The notes beneath the pieces were generated by a model. It saw only the letters and a list, made by a program, of their open reading frames with translations, made no database searches and was not told where the DNA came from. Below are positions 21,111 to 31,111 of a DNA stretch of 64,000 nucleotides, piece by piece. The stretch is taken from contig NZ_JAHLLW010000002.1 in assembly GCF_019426345.1 (NCBI RefSeq), forward strand, positions 1 to 64,000, given 5' to 3'. Position 1 is the first letter of the stretch, and each line of letters begins with the position of its first letter. Source of the stretch: Marinomonas lutimaris. Lineage in GTDB: Bacteria > Pseudomonadota > Gammaproteobacteria > Pseudomonadales > Marinomonadaceae. Position numbers and translations under genes: made by a program.

Positions 21111-22292
21111 ATGTTTGAGAAACGCTACCGACTTAATCTGGTGTTCAATGCTAATAAGGTTTACGACCGACAAGTCATTGAAGGCATTGGTGAGTATTTA
21201 CAAGCCGCGCAATGTGACTGGGATGTTTACTTTGAAGATGATTTCCGCTCTCGCCTTGATGCGCTAAAGCATTGGAAAGGGGACGGCATTATTGCCGATT
21301 TTGATAATCCAGAAGTCGAAGAAATCTTAAAAGATACCAGTATTCCAACCGTGGCAGTTGGTGGTTCTTATCATCATAAAAAAGATTACCCTCGTTTGCC
21401 TTATGTGGCGACGGATAACGCGGCATTAGTGCGTTGTGCGTTTCAGCATTTGAAACGCAAAGGGCTGCCTCAGTTTGCCTTTTATGGCTTACCAAGTACG
21501 GTTTACAGTCGTTGGGCCAGTGAGCGAGAGCATGCGTTTGTGGAGCAAGTTCGCTCTGACGGATTTGAACCTCATGTCCATCAAGGTTTCTGCACATCGG
21601 CTGAAATCTGGGAAACTGCTCAACACGAGCTAGAAACATGGTTGACTGATCTTCCTAAACCCATTGGCATTATTGCCGTCACGGATTCCCGCGCACGTCA
21701 TTTATTACAAGTCTGTGATCATCTGAATATCCTCGTGCCGGAACAAGTTGCCATTGTTGGGATCGATAACGAAAGCATGGCGAGATACTTAAACCGAACT
21801 GCTTTGTCTTCTGTTGAACAAGGAAGTAAGCAAATGGGTTATGAAGCAGCAAAAATGCTGCATCGTATGTTGTTAGGTTTTTCCGTTGAAGACTCACTGG
21901 TAGTGGTAGATCCAATTGGCATTACCGAAAGACAATCGTCTGATTATCGTGCTTTGCACGATCCTTATGTCATTCAAGCCATGCATTTTATTCGTCACAA
22001 TGCGTGCCGAGGAGTGAAAGTGGCGCAAGTAGTGGATTACATTGGTATATCAAGAACTAACCTAGAAACCCGCTTTATCGACGAAATTGGCTGCTCAATG
22101 CACGAACAACTGCACATGACCAAGTTTTACCGAGCTTGTGAATTGATCACTTCAACCAATTTGCCGTTCGATGAAATAGCCCGAACCTGTGGTTATCCAT
22201 CGGTGCAATACATGTACACAGTGTCACGCAAAAACTTGGGTATGACGCCAGGGGAATACCGAGTGTCATCGCGTCTTGGTAAAGAATCTTAA
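21111..22292 (+). CDS. xylR: Xylose operon regulator XylR
   Basis: 393 residues. An N-terminal LacI/PBP-like sensor domain begins RLNLVFNANKVYDRQVIEGI and contains GDGIIADFDNPEVEEIL and VGIDNESMARYLNRTALSSV. A C-terminal AraC-type double helix-turn-helix follows (HNACRGVKVAQVVDYIGISR to PFDEIARTCGYPSVQYM). This architecture is that of the E. coli XylR activator. It binds xylose and activates the xyl genes. It lies directly downstream of xylB on the same strand, after a weak terminator. No obvious Shine-Dalgarno was found, so the start rests on homology. Confidence 0.94.
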   Translation: MFEKRYRLNLVFNANKVYDRQVIEGIGEYLQAAQCDWDVYFEDDFRSRLDALKHWKGDGIIADFDNPEVEEILKDTSIPTVAVGGSYHHKKDYPRLPYVATDNAALVRCAFQHLKRKGLPQFAFYGLPSTVYSRWASEREHAFVEQVRSDGFEPHVHQGFCTSAEIWETAQHELETWLTDLPKPIGIIAVTDSRARHLLQVCDHLNILVPEQVAIVGIDNESMARYLNRTALSSVEQGSKQMGYEAAKMLHRMLLGFSVEDSLVVVDPIGITERQSSDYRALHDPYVIQAMHFIRHNACRGVKVAQVVDYIGISRTNLETRFIDEIGCSMHEQLHMTKFYRACELITSTNLPFDEIARTCGYPSVQYMYTVSRKNLGMTPGEYRVSSRLGKES

Positions 22293-22525
22293 ATGGTATT
22301 TTCCAAAATCGAGCGCCCAAAAAAATAGGCAAATCAGACATTAGAAAAAACTCTTGATGCATTTTATCGATGTCGTTAAGTATACTTCCTGAAATGGTAT
22401 TAGATTCTAAGTGGTTGTTTTCCTGATAAAGACGAGCGGTAAGCGCTTGATCTATTTATCATTGTTTGGAAAACTTGGCGGCTAAACAATTCAATCAAAA
22501 CGATTCATGAAAGGGGAGTGTAAGT

Positions 22526-23539
22526 TTGTCTGCAACAATCAAAGACGTTGCGTTACGGGCTGGTGTATCGACAACTACCGTATCTCATGTTTTGAATAAA
22601 ACGCGTTTTGTAGCCAAGACGACACAAGAACGTGTTTTCCAAGCCGCTGAAGAGCTGAATTATGCTCCGAGTGCGGTGGCACGCAGCTTAAAGGTAAAAA
22701 ATACTAAAAGCCTTGGTATGTTAGTCACCACCACCTTGAATCCTTTTTTCGCCGAATTAGTCAACGAAGTAGAGAAGTGCTGTTACCGAGAAGGTTACAA
22801 CCTTGTGCTTTGTAATACCGATGGTGAGCTCGAAAAAACCAATTCTTACCTGCGAATGCTGACGCAAAAACGTGTTGATGGCATTTTGGTTATGTGTTCC
22901 GCCTATGATGATTCGCTGTTTAGCTCTTTGATCGGACAGCGTAATTTGCCTATGGTTGTCATGGATTGGGGTCCATCTGACGATTATGTGGATCGTATAC
23001 AAGATAACTCGGTGAAAGGCGCGCATTTGGCGATTCAGCATCTAATTGAACAAGGCCATAAACGCATCGCGTACATTGGTGGTCCGTTAGAAAAGTTGCC
23101 CGCGAAGCAGCGTTTAGACGGTTTTATTGAAGCCATGGAACAAGCAAATCTGGCCATTCAAGACGACTGGGTGATTGAATCTGACTTCGAATTTGAAGGC
23201 GGTAAATTAGGGATGCGCCAATTATTATCTTGTCAGAATTTACCTAGCGCGGTGTTTGTTGGTAATGACGCCATGGCGATGGGGGCTATGAGTGAAGCAC
23301 AATTATCTGGTGTTAAAATTCCACAGCAATTGTCTATCATCGGCTATGATAATTGTATGTATTCTGCTTATTTTAGTCCGCCGCTAACCACCATCAATCA
23401 GCCCAAAGAGCGGTTAGCCGAATTAGCGATCAGCACTATGATTGAGCGGATTGAGAATCCTCGTCAAGAAGGCAAAATGATTATGTTGGAGCCGAACTTG
23501 GTGGTTCGTTCGTCGGTAGCTGCTGTTTCTGCAAAATAG
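22526..23539 (+). CDS. rbsR: LacI-family repressor, RbsR-like
   Basis: 337 residues with a TTG start chosen because AGGGGAG lies 8 nt upstream and the helix-turn-helix begins at once (TIKDVALRAGVSTTTVSHVL). The hinge helix contains PSAVARSLKVK. The sensor domain (NPFFAELVNEVEKCCYREGY, CNTDGELEK, QKRVDGILVM, VVMDWGPSDD, NDAMAMGAM) follows E. coli RbsR closely. It should repress the adjacent sugar ABC operon in the absence of ligand. A matching dyad operator lies over the promoter at 23780-23839. The true inducer could be ribose or a related sugar. Confidence 0.88.
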   Translation: MSATIKDVALRAGVSTTTVSHVLNKTRFVAKTTQERVFQAAEELNYAPSAVARSLKVKNTKSLGMLVTTTLNPFFAELVNEVEKCCYREGYNLVLCNTDGELEKTNSYLRMLTQKRVDGILVMCSAYDDSLFSSLIGQRNLPMVVMDWGPSDDYVDRIQDNSVKGAHLAIQHLIEQGHKRIAYIGGPLEKLPAKQRLDGFIEAMEQANLAIQDDWVIESDFEFEGGKLGMRQLLSCQNLPSAVFVGNDAMAMGAMSEAQLSGVKIPQQLSIIGYDNCMYSAYFSPPLTTINQPKERLAELAISTMIERIENPRQEGKMIMLEPNLVVRSSVAAVSAK

Positions 23540-23779
23540 CTCCGATTTCTTGTTATTTTCTGTGTATTTTACTTTCAGCTTTTTGAAGTCTCTGCTCGGT
23601 TTTAGACGAAAAACTCGTTTTAAGATTGAGAATAGAGCTTGTAAGAAGTCTTTTTATACAGAAAAGTCCTTATAATTCAGTTGCTTGATTTTTTGTAGTT
23701 AAATTACACCATATGTTCATGCCTTTATTGTCTTAACCGTTTGATAAATATGATTTTTTTCTTATCGGTCAAGAATTTA

Positions 23780-23839
23780 TTGACAAGCTCCATACGCTTA
23801 ATATAAAAATAGCAAACGATTACGCAATCGTTTGCTATT
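23780..23839 (+). promoter_or_regulatory. Promoter and LacI-type operator of the second sugar ABC operon
   Basis: TTGACA (23780-23785), 16-bp spacer, TATAAA (23802-23807). A perfect inverted repeat with 14-bp arms (AATAGCAAACGATT, 23808-23821, and its complement 23826-23839) around ACGC sits on the expected transcription start. The core AGCAAACG/CGTTTGCT resembles LacI/RbsR-family operators, so RbsR should block this promoter. It ends 39 nt before the binding-protein ATG. The rest of 23540-23878 is AT-rich with nothing else recognised. Confidence 0.85.
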
Positions 23840-23860
23840 CGAATATTTTAATAAAAATAA

Positions 23861-24823
<963 letters not shown>

Positions 24824-24833
24824 CAACCTGACT

Positions 24834-24859
24834 CGAAGCTCTCATTTTTGAGAGCTTCG
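24834..24859 (+). promoter_or_regulatory. Intercistronic hairpin after the binding-protein gene
   Basis: CGAAGCTCTC (24834-24843) pairs with GAGAGCTTCG (24850-24859) around ATTTTT. There is no T tract after it, so it looks like an mRNA-stabilising or attenuating hairpin rather than a full terminator. The xylF-xylG junction has an analogous palindrome. Confidence 0.65.
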
Positions 24860-24876
24860 GCTCCTTGGGTATCATT

Positions 24877-25491
24877 ATGTCTTATAAAAAACTCTTTCAA
24901 TTTATCGGGCTCATTGCGTGCCTTAATTTGCTGACAGCCTGTACCGTTACGGACTTAGACGCTGACGGCAATCCTATTATTCCTAAAGACCCTAATGCCG
25001 TCGTTAGCTTCGCAGACTTCAGTTTGTCTGAAGTGGCCGATCAGCTTTGGGAGCCAAAAGTCTTCCCTGAAGCGACACAAGAGTTCACCCCATGGGAAAG
25101 TATTAAATCCCAGTTGGATGCGCAGCAAATTAACACCAAGCAAAGCTTTTTTGTCCGTTTAGATGGCACTATCGAAAGTGTTGATTTAGGCAAAATGAGA
25201 GGTGCGATAACGATTAAAGTGGGCGATACCAATATCGATCTGCAAGTTGGTCGCATCATCAAAGGCAATGCCATTCGTGACGCGTCTAAATACGTTTTGT
25301 TCGATGATTTTAAAAACCAGATTCGTTTCGCTCAAATCTCACGAGAGTTTAATAATCGTGCCATGGCATCGGTTGGCGAGCCAGATTCTAGTTGGATAGG
25401 CGAAAAAGCCACGGTCATTGCAGCGATTACCATAGATCAAAATACCATCAGCGATGCTGTGCCAATACAGATTACTCGTGGAGGCAAATGA
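24877..25491 (+). CDS. DUF2291 lipoprotein associated with the sugar ABC transporter
   Basis: 204 residues from the ATG at 24877. A short hydrophobic leader ends in the lipobox LLTAC (Cys22), predicting an envelope lipoprotein. The rest is soluble with beta-rich segments (RLDGTIESVDLGKMRGAITI, TNIDLQVGRIIKGNAIRDAS) and matches DUF2291, found mainly inside sugar ABC operons. The function is unknown; a periplasmic accessory to uptake is an inference. Its stop codon overlaps the region of the next gene's ATG. The start codon has only a weak Shine-Dalgarno. Confidence 0.8.
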   Translation: MSYKKLFQFIGLIACLNLLTACTVTDLDADGNPIIPKDPNAVVSFADFSLSEVADQLWEPKVFPEATQEFTPWESIKSQLDAQQINTKQSFFVRLDGTIESVDLGKMRGAITIKVGDTNIDLQVGRIIKGNAIRDASKYVLFDDFKNQIRFAQISREFNNRAMASVGEPDSSWIGEKATVIAAITIDQNTISDAVPIQITRGGK

Positions 25492-27011
25492 TGAGCCAAG
25501 CTAACGCAGACGTCGTCATTCGCGCTGAAAAAATCTCCATGATTTACCCAGGCACTATCGCGTTAAACGAAGTTGATTACCGAGTTTATCGCGGCAAAGT
25601 GAACGTCATCATCGGCGAAAATGGCGCGGGTAAATCCACCTTGATGAAAATTCTGGCGGGTGTTCAGCAGCCAAGCAAAGGCACCATTTATCTAAACGAT
25701 GAAGCCGTGTCTTTCCAGCATACTCGTGATGCGGCTGCCAAAGGTATTGGTATGGTTCACCAAGAGCTGAATTTGTTTGGCAACTTAACCGTCGCTGAAA
25801 ATATCTTCTTGGGACGAGAAAAACAGCATGGTCTGATGCCGCTTGATACCGCTGAGCAACATAGAGTCACGGCTGAACTAATGGCGCGCCTTGATCAAGA
25901 CATCGCACCATCAGAATTGCTGTCTAACTTGAAAGTTGGCCAGCAGCAGTTGATTGAAATCGCCAAAGCCTTGGCTGATGAAGCAGACGTGTTGATTCTG
26001 GATGAGCCGACGTCTGCGCTGAGTAAAACCGAGGTCGAGTTGCTGTTTAAAGTCATTCGAGACTTAACCGCTCAGGGCGTTTCTATTATTTATATTTCCC
26101 ATCGTTTAGAAGAGTTAATGGCGATCGGCGATCACATTACGATTTTACGTGATGGGCATTTTCAGTCTGAAGCGGAAGTCAAAGACATCGATGTGCCGTG
26201 GATTGTCAGAGAGATGTTGGGTAGCGACCCTGTGTCTAATTTCTTGAAACCGGGTCGTGAATTTGGCAAGCCAGTACTAGACGTAAAAAACATCAAGCTG
26301 ATCAACGAAATGGGTCTTACTTTGGTTGATGATGTATCAATGGATGTGAAATCCGGTGAGATCGTTGGCGTTTATGGACTCATGGGCGCAGGTCGAACCG
26401 AACTAATGGAATGTCTACTTGGTTTACAAGAATACTCTGGCGAGGTCGAGATAGCAGGACATAAAGTGCCAGCCAAAATGGATACCAGTGATCGCATTCG
26501 TTATGGGATTTGTCTTGTTCCTGAAGATCGTAAAAAGAACGGCATTTTCCCCATTTCGTCAGTGAGCAATAACATGACGATTTCTAGCTTATGGCGTCGA
26601 CTTAAGCATCGTTTTTCGATTGATGACAAAGCCGAAGCCGAAGCGGTAACGTCCGCCATTGGTGATTTGTCTATCAAGGTGTCTTCTCCTGATATTGAAA
26701 TACGAGCATTAAGCGGTGGCAACCAACAAAAAGTGGTGATTGGTCGAACCTTGTTAACCAGTCCGAAAGTTTTGTTATTGGATGAGCCAACTCGCGGCAT
26801 TGATATTGGTGCCAAAGGCGATGTGTTTGAAATGATGGTAAAGCTATCTGAACAGGGGATTGGTGTGTTGTTTTCGACCTCCGACCTCAAAGAAATCATG
26901 GCTGTTTCTGATCGCATTCTGGTGATGTCCGGAGGCAAATTAACCGCCAATATCGCTCGTTCTGAAGCAACAGAATCTGCACTTGTGTCAGCAAGCGCGC
27001 AAGGACTTTAA
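25491..27011 (+). CDS. rbsA: Sugar ABC transporter ATP-binding protein, RbsA type
   Basis: 506 residues, double ATPase. Domain 1: Walker A GENGAGKST, NLKVGQQQLIEIAKAL, Walker [13 protein letters not shown]. Domain 2: degenerate Walker [24 protein letters not shown], Walker [13 protein letters not shown]. Two ATG codons overlap (25488 and 25491); the second gives better spacing from GGAGG at 25480-25484. It couples ATP hydrolysis to import through the next gene's permease. The start is coupled to the DUF2291 stop. Confidence 0.93.
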   Translation: MSQANADVVIRAEKISMIYPGTIALNEVDYRVYRGKVNVIIGENGAGKSTLMKILAGVQQPSKGTIYLNDEAVSFQHTRDAAAKGIGMVHQELNLFGNLTVAENIFLGREKQHGLMPLDTAEQHRVTAELMARLDQDIAPSELLSNLKVGQQQLIEIAKALADEADVLILDEPTSALSKTEVELLFKVIRDLTAQGVSIIYISHRLEELMAIGDHITILRDGHFQSEAEVKDIDVPWIVREMLGSDPVSNFLKPGREFGKPVLDVKNIKLINEMGLTLVDDVSMDVKSGEIVGVYGLMGAGRTELMECLLGLQEYSGEVEIAGHKVPAKMDTSDRIRYGICLVPEDRKKNGIFPISSVSNNMTISSLWRRLKHRFSIDDKAEAEAVTSAIGDLSIKVSSPDIEIRALSGGNQQKVVIGRTLLTSPKVLLLDEPTRGIDIGAKGDVFEMMVKLSEQGIGVLFSTSDLKEIMAVSDRILVMSGGKLTANIARSEATESALVSASAQGL

Positions 27012-27012
27012 T

Positions 27013-28077
27013 ATGAAAACTTCTCAAAATACTGCATCTCAACAATCGTCTGTTTTCTCTGGCGAAAGCTTGTTATTACTTGCACTAAAAATGCGAACCT
27101 TTATTGCGTTATTTTTAATTCTGGCGTTCTTCACCTTCATGGTACCGGGCTTTTTGGCGGCAAGTAGCGTGGTCATCATGGTTAAGCATATTGCCATCAA
27201 CGCCTTTTTGGCACTTGGTATTACCTTCGTCATTATTACTGCAGGCATTGATCTTTCAATCGGCGCGATTCTGGGTTTTTGTGGCATGGTCGCAGGTTGG
27301 TTGATTACCAAAGGGATCGTGTTGCCAATGTTTGGCATTGCTATCTTCCCAAGCGTTTGGTTGGTTGTGCCTATTGTCTTGGTTATCGGTGGCTTGATTG
27401 GCGCGATAAATGGCATCTTGATAACGCGTTATAACGTCGCGCCTTTCATTTGTACCTTGGGCACCATGTATATCGTTCGTGGCGCGTCCATGTTGTTGTC
27501 TGGTGGTGAAACTTTTACCGGTTTGTCTGGAAATGAACAACTTGGCAATACGGGTTTTGAATTGATTGGTTCTGCTAAATTATTGGGTCTGCCTTACGCG
27601 ATTTGGATGATGTTTATCCTAGCTGGTGTGATTGCCTACATCGCGAAAAGAACGCAATTTGGTCGCCATGTTTTTGCCATTGGTGACAACGAACATTCTG
27701 CCGAATTGTCTGGCGTGAAAGTTCGCAGCGTCAAAGTTTGGGTTTACACCATTTCAGGTTTTTGTGCAGCGATTGCGGGCATCGTTGTATCTTCGCAATT
27801 GGTCGCGAGCCACCCTGCAACAGGTGTCTCTTTTGAAATGAACGCCATTGCCGCAGTGGTATTAGGTGGAACCTCTTTGGCTGGTGGCCGCGGCACCATT
27901 ATGGGCACGCTAATTGGCGCTTTTGTTATTGGTATTTTGGCCGATGGTTTGGTGATGATGGGCGTGAGTGAATTTTGGCAAATGGTGATTAAAGGTGTGG
28001 TGATTATTCTAGCTGTCATCATCGATCAAAAACAAAGTCGCTTGCAGCATAAAGCCGCCATCGTGCAGCAAAAATAG
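27013..28077 (+). CDS. rbsC: Sugar ABC transporter permease, RbsC type
   Basis: 354 residues, BPD_transp_2 family, with about eight to ten membrane segments. Blocks include LGITFVIITAGIDLSIGAIL, YNVAPFICTLGTMYIVRGAS, QFGRHVFAIGDNEHSAELSG and [19 protein letters not shown] 27013 follows AAGGAC and lies 1 nt after the ATPase stop. It forms the transmembrane channel of the importer. Confidence 0.93.
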   Translation: MKTSQNTASQQSSVFSGESLLLLALKMRTFIALFLILAFFTFMVPGFLAASSVVIMVKHIAINAFLALGITFVIITAGIDLSIGAILGFCGMVAGWLITKGIVLPMFGIAIFPSVWLVVPIVLVIGGLIGAINGILITRYNVAPFICTLGTMYIVRGASMLLSGGETFTGLSGNEQLGNTGFELIGSAKLLGLPYAIWMMFILAGVIAYIAKRTQFGRHVFAIGDNEHSAELSGVKVRSVKVWVYTISGFCAAIAGIVVSSQLVASHPATGVSFEMNAIAAVVLGGTSLAGGRGTIMGTLIGAFVIGILADGLVMMGVSEFWQMVIKGVVIILAVIIDQKQSRLQHKAAIVQQK

Positions 28078-28122
28078 ATTATCAATATTTGCTTTCAGCC
28101 TATCTGTAATTAGGGAAAAAAC

Positions 28123-28563
28123 ATGCTAAAAAATATAGATCCTTTGTTAAGTGGTGAATTACTGAACGTGTTACGCACCATGGGCCACGGTGATGATATC
28201 GTTTTGGTTGATCGTAACTTTCCTGCGGCTTCTATGGCGGCTGGAAAGCCCGTTATTCGCTTAGATGGCGTGAATGTCATTCAAGCTGCCAAGGCGATTT
28301 TATCGGTATTGCCATTAGATACTTTCGTTGATCAACCAGTGACGCGTATGCAAGTGGTTGGCGAAGACAAATCGGTGATGCCAGAAGTACAGCAAGAGTT
28401 CGCTGCTGTACTAAAAACCGCTGACAGTGATAACGCTGAAATGGGCTCGTTAGAGCGCTTTGCTTTTTACGAAGCGGCTAAACAAGCCTATGCTTTTGTT
28501 GTGACTGGCGAAGGCCGAGGTTACGGCTGCTTTCTATTGAAGAAAGGTGTGATCTTTTCTTAA
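28123..28563 (+). CDS. fucU: RbsD/FucU-family sugar mutarotase, FucU type
   Basis: 146 residues. MLKNIDPLLSGELLNVLRTM, GHGDDIVLVDRNFPA, and the end RFAFYEAAKQAYAFVVTGEG with a YGC-LLKKGV tail match FucU (L-fucose mutarotase) better than RbsD. The conserved His of GHGD and the Asp/Tyr residues of the fold are present. Such enzymes interconvert anomers of imported sugars in the cytoplasm. It is the last gene of the operon, where an rbs operon normally has rbsD, so the sugar specificity is uncertain. No kinase accompanies it. Confidence 0.85.
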   Translation: MLKNIDPLLSGELLNVLRTMGHGDDIVLVDRNFPAASMAAGKPVIRLDGVNVIQAAKAILSVLPLDTFVDQPVTRMQVVGEDKSVMPEVQQEFAAVLKTADSDNAEMGSLERFAFYEAAKQAYAFVVTGEGRGYGCFLLKKGVIFS

Positions 28564-28586
28564 TATTTTTCGTAAAATTAAGTAAT

Positions 28587-28624
28587 AAAAAACACAGGTC
28601 AGCTTTCGTTGGCCTGTGTTTTTT
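28587..28624. terminator. Bidirectional terminator between the sugar operon and xylA
   Basis: AAAAAACACAGGTC pairs with GGCCTGTGTTTTTT around GCTTTCGTT-like loop sequence (28587-28624). It is flanked by A and T runs, so it can serve both convergent transcripts. Confidence 0.92.
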
Positions 28625-28668
28625 AGTTTTAAGCTGTTTAACTTTTATCTAACGGCTTATTTGAACTC

Positions 28669-29988
28669 TTATTTAAAGATGTAGCCATTCACCATGTTTT
28701 CTAGCATTTCTTGGCGACCAGAAACTGGTTTAGGATCGATGTTATTTTTCTCAGCATATGCCGCAAGGTCTTGCAAAGTATGCTTGCCAGCTAAAATGTC
28801 TGCACCCAAAGAGTCGTTCCATTTCGCATAACGTTGATCAACAATGTTCGCCAATTTTTCATCTTCGATCATTTTAACCGCACGTTCTAATGACAACGCC
28901 AAGGTATCCATTGCGCCAATGTGACCGTGGAATAAATCCTCCAGATCCATCGACTGACGACGTAACTTGGTGTCGAACATGTAACCGCCCGTTTTGAAAC
29001 CGCCAGACTTTAGAATCTCATAAGTAACAAGCGTGTACTCTTCTACACTGGTTGGGAATTGGTCTGTATCCCAGCCGAGTTGCGCGTCGCCTTGGTTGGC
29101 GTCGACGGAACCAAGAATGCCCAAGGAACAAGCCGTGGCGATTTCATGATGGAAGCTGTGACCCGCCAAGGTCGCGTGGTTGGCTTCAATGTTGACCTTG
29201 ATCTCTTTTTCAAGGCCAAATTCTTTTAAGAAGCCATATACCGTCGCAGTATCGTAATCGTACTGATGCTTAGTAGGTTCCGCTGGTTTTGGCTCGATCA
29301 ATAAAGTGCCTTCGAAACCAATTTTGTATTTGTGCTCAACCACCATTTGCATGAATCGACCAAGCTGCGCGCGCTCGCGTTTTAGATCGGTATTCAATAG
29401 GGTTTCATAGCCTTCACGGCCGCCCCATAGAACGTAGTTTTCACCTTTGAGTGCTTTGGTGGCATTCATCGCGTGAAACACTTGAGTCGCCGCGTAAGTG
29501 AAGATCTCAGGATTCGGGTTGGACGCTGCGCCAGACATGTATCTTGGGTTGGAAAAGGCATTGGCTGTACCCCATAATAATTTCATGCCAGTGGCTTCTT
29601 GTTTTGCTTGTAGAACCTCGACCATTTGCGCAAAGTTATTAATGTATTCTTTGATTGAACGGCCTTCTGGGCTGACATCCACATCGTGAAAGCTGTAGTA
29701 GGGAACACCCAGCTTTGTGAAAAACTCAAACGCCGCGTCGGTTTTTAGCTTTGCCGCTTCCATTTCTGATGCAGCTTTAAACCAAGGGCGATCAAAAGTA
29801 TTCGCGCCAAAGACATCGCTACCTTGCCAGCAGAACGTGTGCCAATAACACACCGCCACGCGTAAATGCTCTGCCATGGTTTTACCCATTAGCATCTTGT
29901 TCGCATCGTAATGTTTGAAAGCAAAAGGGTTGCTTGAATCCGCGCCTTCGTATTTGACAACGGGCACAGTTTTGAAAAAATCGCTCAT
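28669..29988 (-). CDS. xylA: Xylose isomerase XylA
   Basis: 439 residues, the normal length. Conserved blocks: [30 protein letters not shown] (catalytic His), [75 protein letters not shown] and the metal-binding Asp/Glu residues within them. It converts D-xylose to D-xylulose in the cytoplasm with divalent metal. GGAG lies 8 nt before the ATG. It is separated from xylFGHBR by the second sugar operon and transcribed towards it. Confidence 0.97.
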   Translation of the reverse strand: MSDFFKTVPVVKYEGADSSNPFAFKHYDANKMLMGKTMAEHLRVAVCYWHTFCWQGSDVFGANTFDRPWFKAASEMEAAKLKTDAAFEFFTKLGVPYYSFHDVDVSPEGRSIKEYINNFAQMVEVLQAKQEATGMKLLWGTANAFSNPRYMSGAASNPNPEIFTYAATQVFHAMNATKALKGENYVLWGGREGYETLLNTDLKRERAQLGRFMQMVVEHKYKIGFEGTLLIEPKPAEPTKHQYDYDTATVYGFLKEFGLEKEIKVNIEANHATLAGHSFHHEIATACSLGILGSVDANQGDAQLGWDTDQFPTSVEEYTLVTYEILKSGGFKTGGYMFDTKLRRQSMDLEDLFHGHIGAMDTLALSLERAVKMIEDEKLANIVDQRYAKWNDSLGADILAGKHTLQDLAAYAEKNNIDPKPVSGRQEMLENMVNGYIFK

Positions 29989-30158
29989 ATCAGAACTCCA
30001 GACTATTGTTATTTTTTATCCCTACGAATGATTGTTTGTTTAGGTGATTGCTTCAATTACGAAATTTTCTGAGCGCGTTATTGAATTTGTCGGGGAGGGT
30101 GGGGCGAATAGTGAATAAGTACTAGGGGCTAGCGGCCATGTTACTTGTAAGAGTTGCC

Positions 30159-30395
30159 TTACTCCTTCACACAAACATAAACCGAGTTAGTTGATTGTCC
30201 GCTTTGAAACGGGTTGTCAAGGGGCAATAGGTGGGAGTCGACGCTTGCGAATACGCCGTTTGGTTTCAGCTGTTCTGCCATGCGTGCTAGGTTTTCTGTG
30301 GTGTAGACGCCAGCGTTGCTTGGGTTGATAAATTCCGTTGGGGAATAGTCGAAGAGAAAACCAAGTCTCTCACCTTTAGAAGCCAGTAATAGCAA
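30159..30395 (-). pseudogene. Possible C-terminal gene remnant, unrecognised
   Basis: A 78-codon frame starts only with TTG at 30395. The same frame remains open for more than 30 further codons upstream (for example KTEALFAAFSHQVKPNP) without an ATG. The pattern NLARMAEQLKPNGVFASV with NSVYVCVKE at the end resembles the last strands of a class I methyltransferase, but too little is left to be sure. No Shine-Dalgarno was found. I treat it as a probable truncated remnant. Confidence 0.3.
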
Positions 30396-30507
30396 GGGGT
30401 TGGGTTTTACTTGGTGACTAAATGCTGCAAATAAAGCTTCTGTTTTTGTAAAAATGATGAATACTGAATAGGTGAGTTTGTTTTGTCTAGTATGAATTGG
30501 AGTCGTT

Positions 30508-30993
30508 ATGTCTTTCTTGGTGTCAATGTCAAAGCCCTTTTTTGCTTCTTATATCGAAGAGCTGATCGTACAGTATGCACGAGAAAATGTGGAATCTGGC
30601 CGCTGGCAGAAAACAGGATCATTAACTCGATCTAGGCGTGATATCGAAAGACTGTTACCGCGTGGTATAGAAACAGATAACAATCATTTTTTTGAAATGA
30701 AAGTACCTGAAGTGAATGAGACAGTCGGTATGATATGGCTGTCGTTAGAGAACAGCAGCACCACGAGTACGGTGTTTATTTACGATTTAGAAATCAAGGC
30801 AGAGCATCGCCGTCAGGGTTATGCCAAGCTTGCTCTAAAGGAAATAGAAGATTTTGCGGCAACGCATAATATCGTTAATATTGGCTTACATGTGTTTTCT
30901 CACAATAATGCCGCACAAAACTTATACGCTGAAATGGGTTATGAAACCGTTAGCGTTAATATGGTTAAGAAAATTGGCCAAACCAAAGTTTGA
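30508..30993 (+). CDS. GNAT-family N-acetyltransferase
   Basis: 161 residues. The acetyl-CoA pyrophosphate loop appears as EHRRQGYAKLAL (about 106-117), preceded by the beta-4 strand VFIYDLEIK. It is followed by NIGLHVFSHNNAAQNLYAEMGYETV, the classic GNAT motif B. The substrate is unknown. GGAG precedes the ATG. Neighbours do not suggest a pathway. Confidence 0.88.
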   Translation: MSFLVSMSKPFFASYIEELIVQYARENVESGRWQKTGSLTRSRRDIERLLPRGIETDNNHFFEMKVPEVNETVGMIWLSLENSSTTSTVFIYDLEIKAEHRRQGYAKLALKEIEDFAATHNIVNIGLHVFSHNNAAQNLYAEMGYETVSVNMVKKIGQTKV

Positions 30994-31027
30994 TTTTCAG
31001 AGATAAACTTGTGAATGATAAGTAAGT

Positions 31028-31055
31028 CAGCCTAGCTCATTACTGAGCTAGGCTG
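31028..31055. terminator. Strong hairpin between convergent GNAT and acnA genes
   Basis: A perfect 12-bp stem (CAGCCTAGCTCA/TGAGCTAGGCTG) around TTAC. T runs are weak on both sides, but the position between convergent stops suggests a shared terminator. Confidence 0.65.
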
Positions 31056-31111
31056 ATGGAGTTTGTTTCTAAATATAGAGCGGTATATTTCTATAGGTAA
31101 TGCAGGGCAGG

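Noticed and set aside
26501..26950. A 149-codon open frame on the minus strand
   Set aside because: It is antisense to the second ATPase domain of the rbsA-like gene, with no protein-like features of its own.
28123..28563. RbsD (D-ribose pyranase)
   Set aside because: N- and C-terminal blocks fit the FucU branch of the same family better; function on ribose is still possible.
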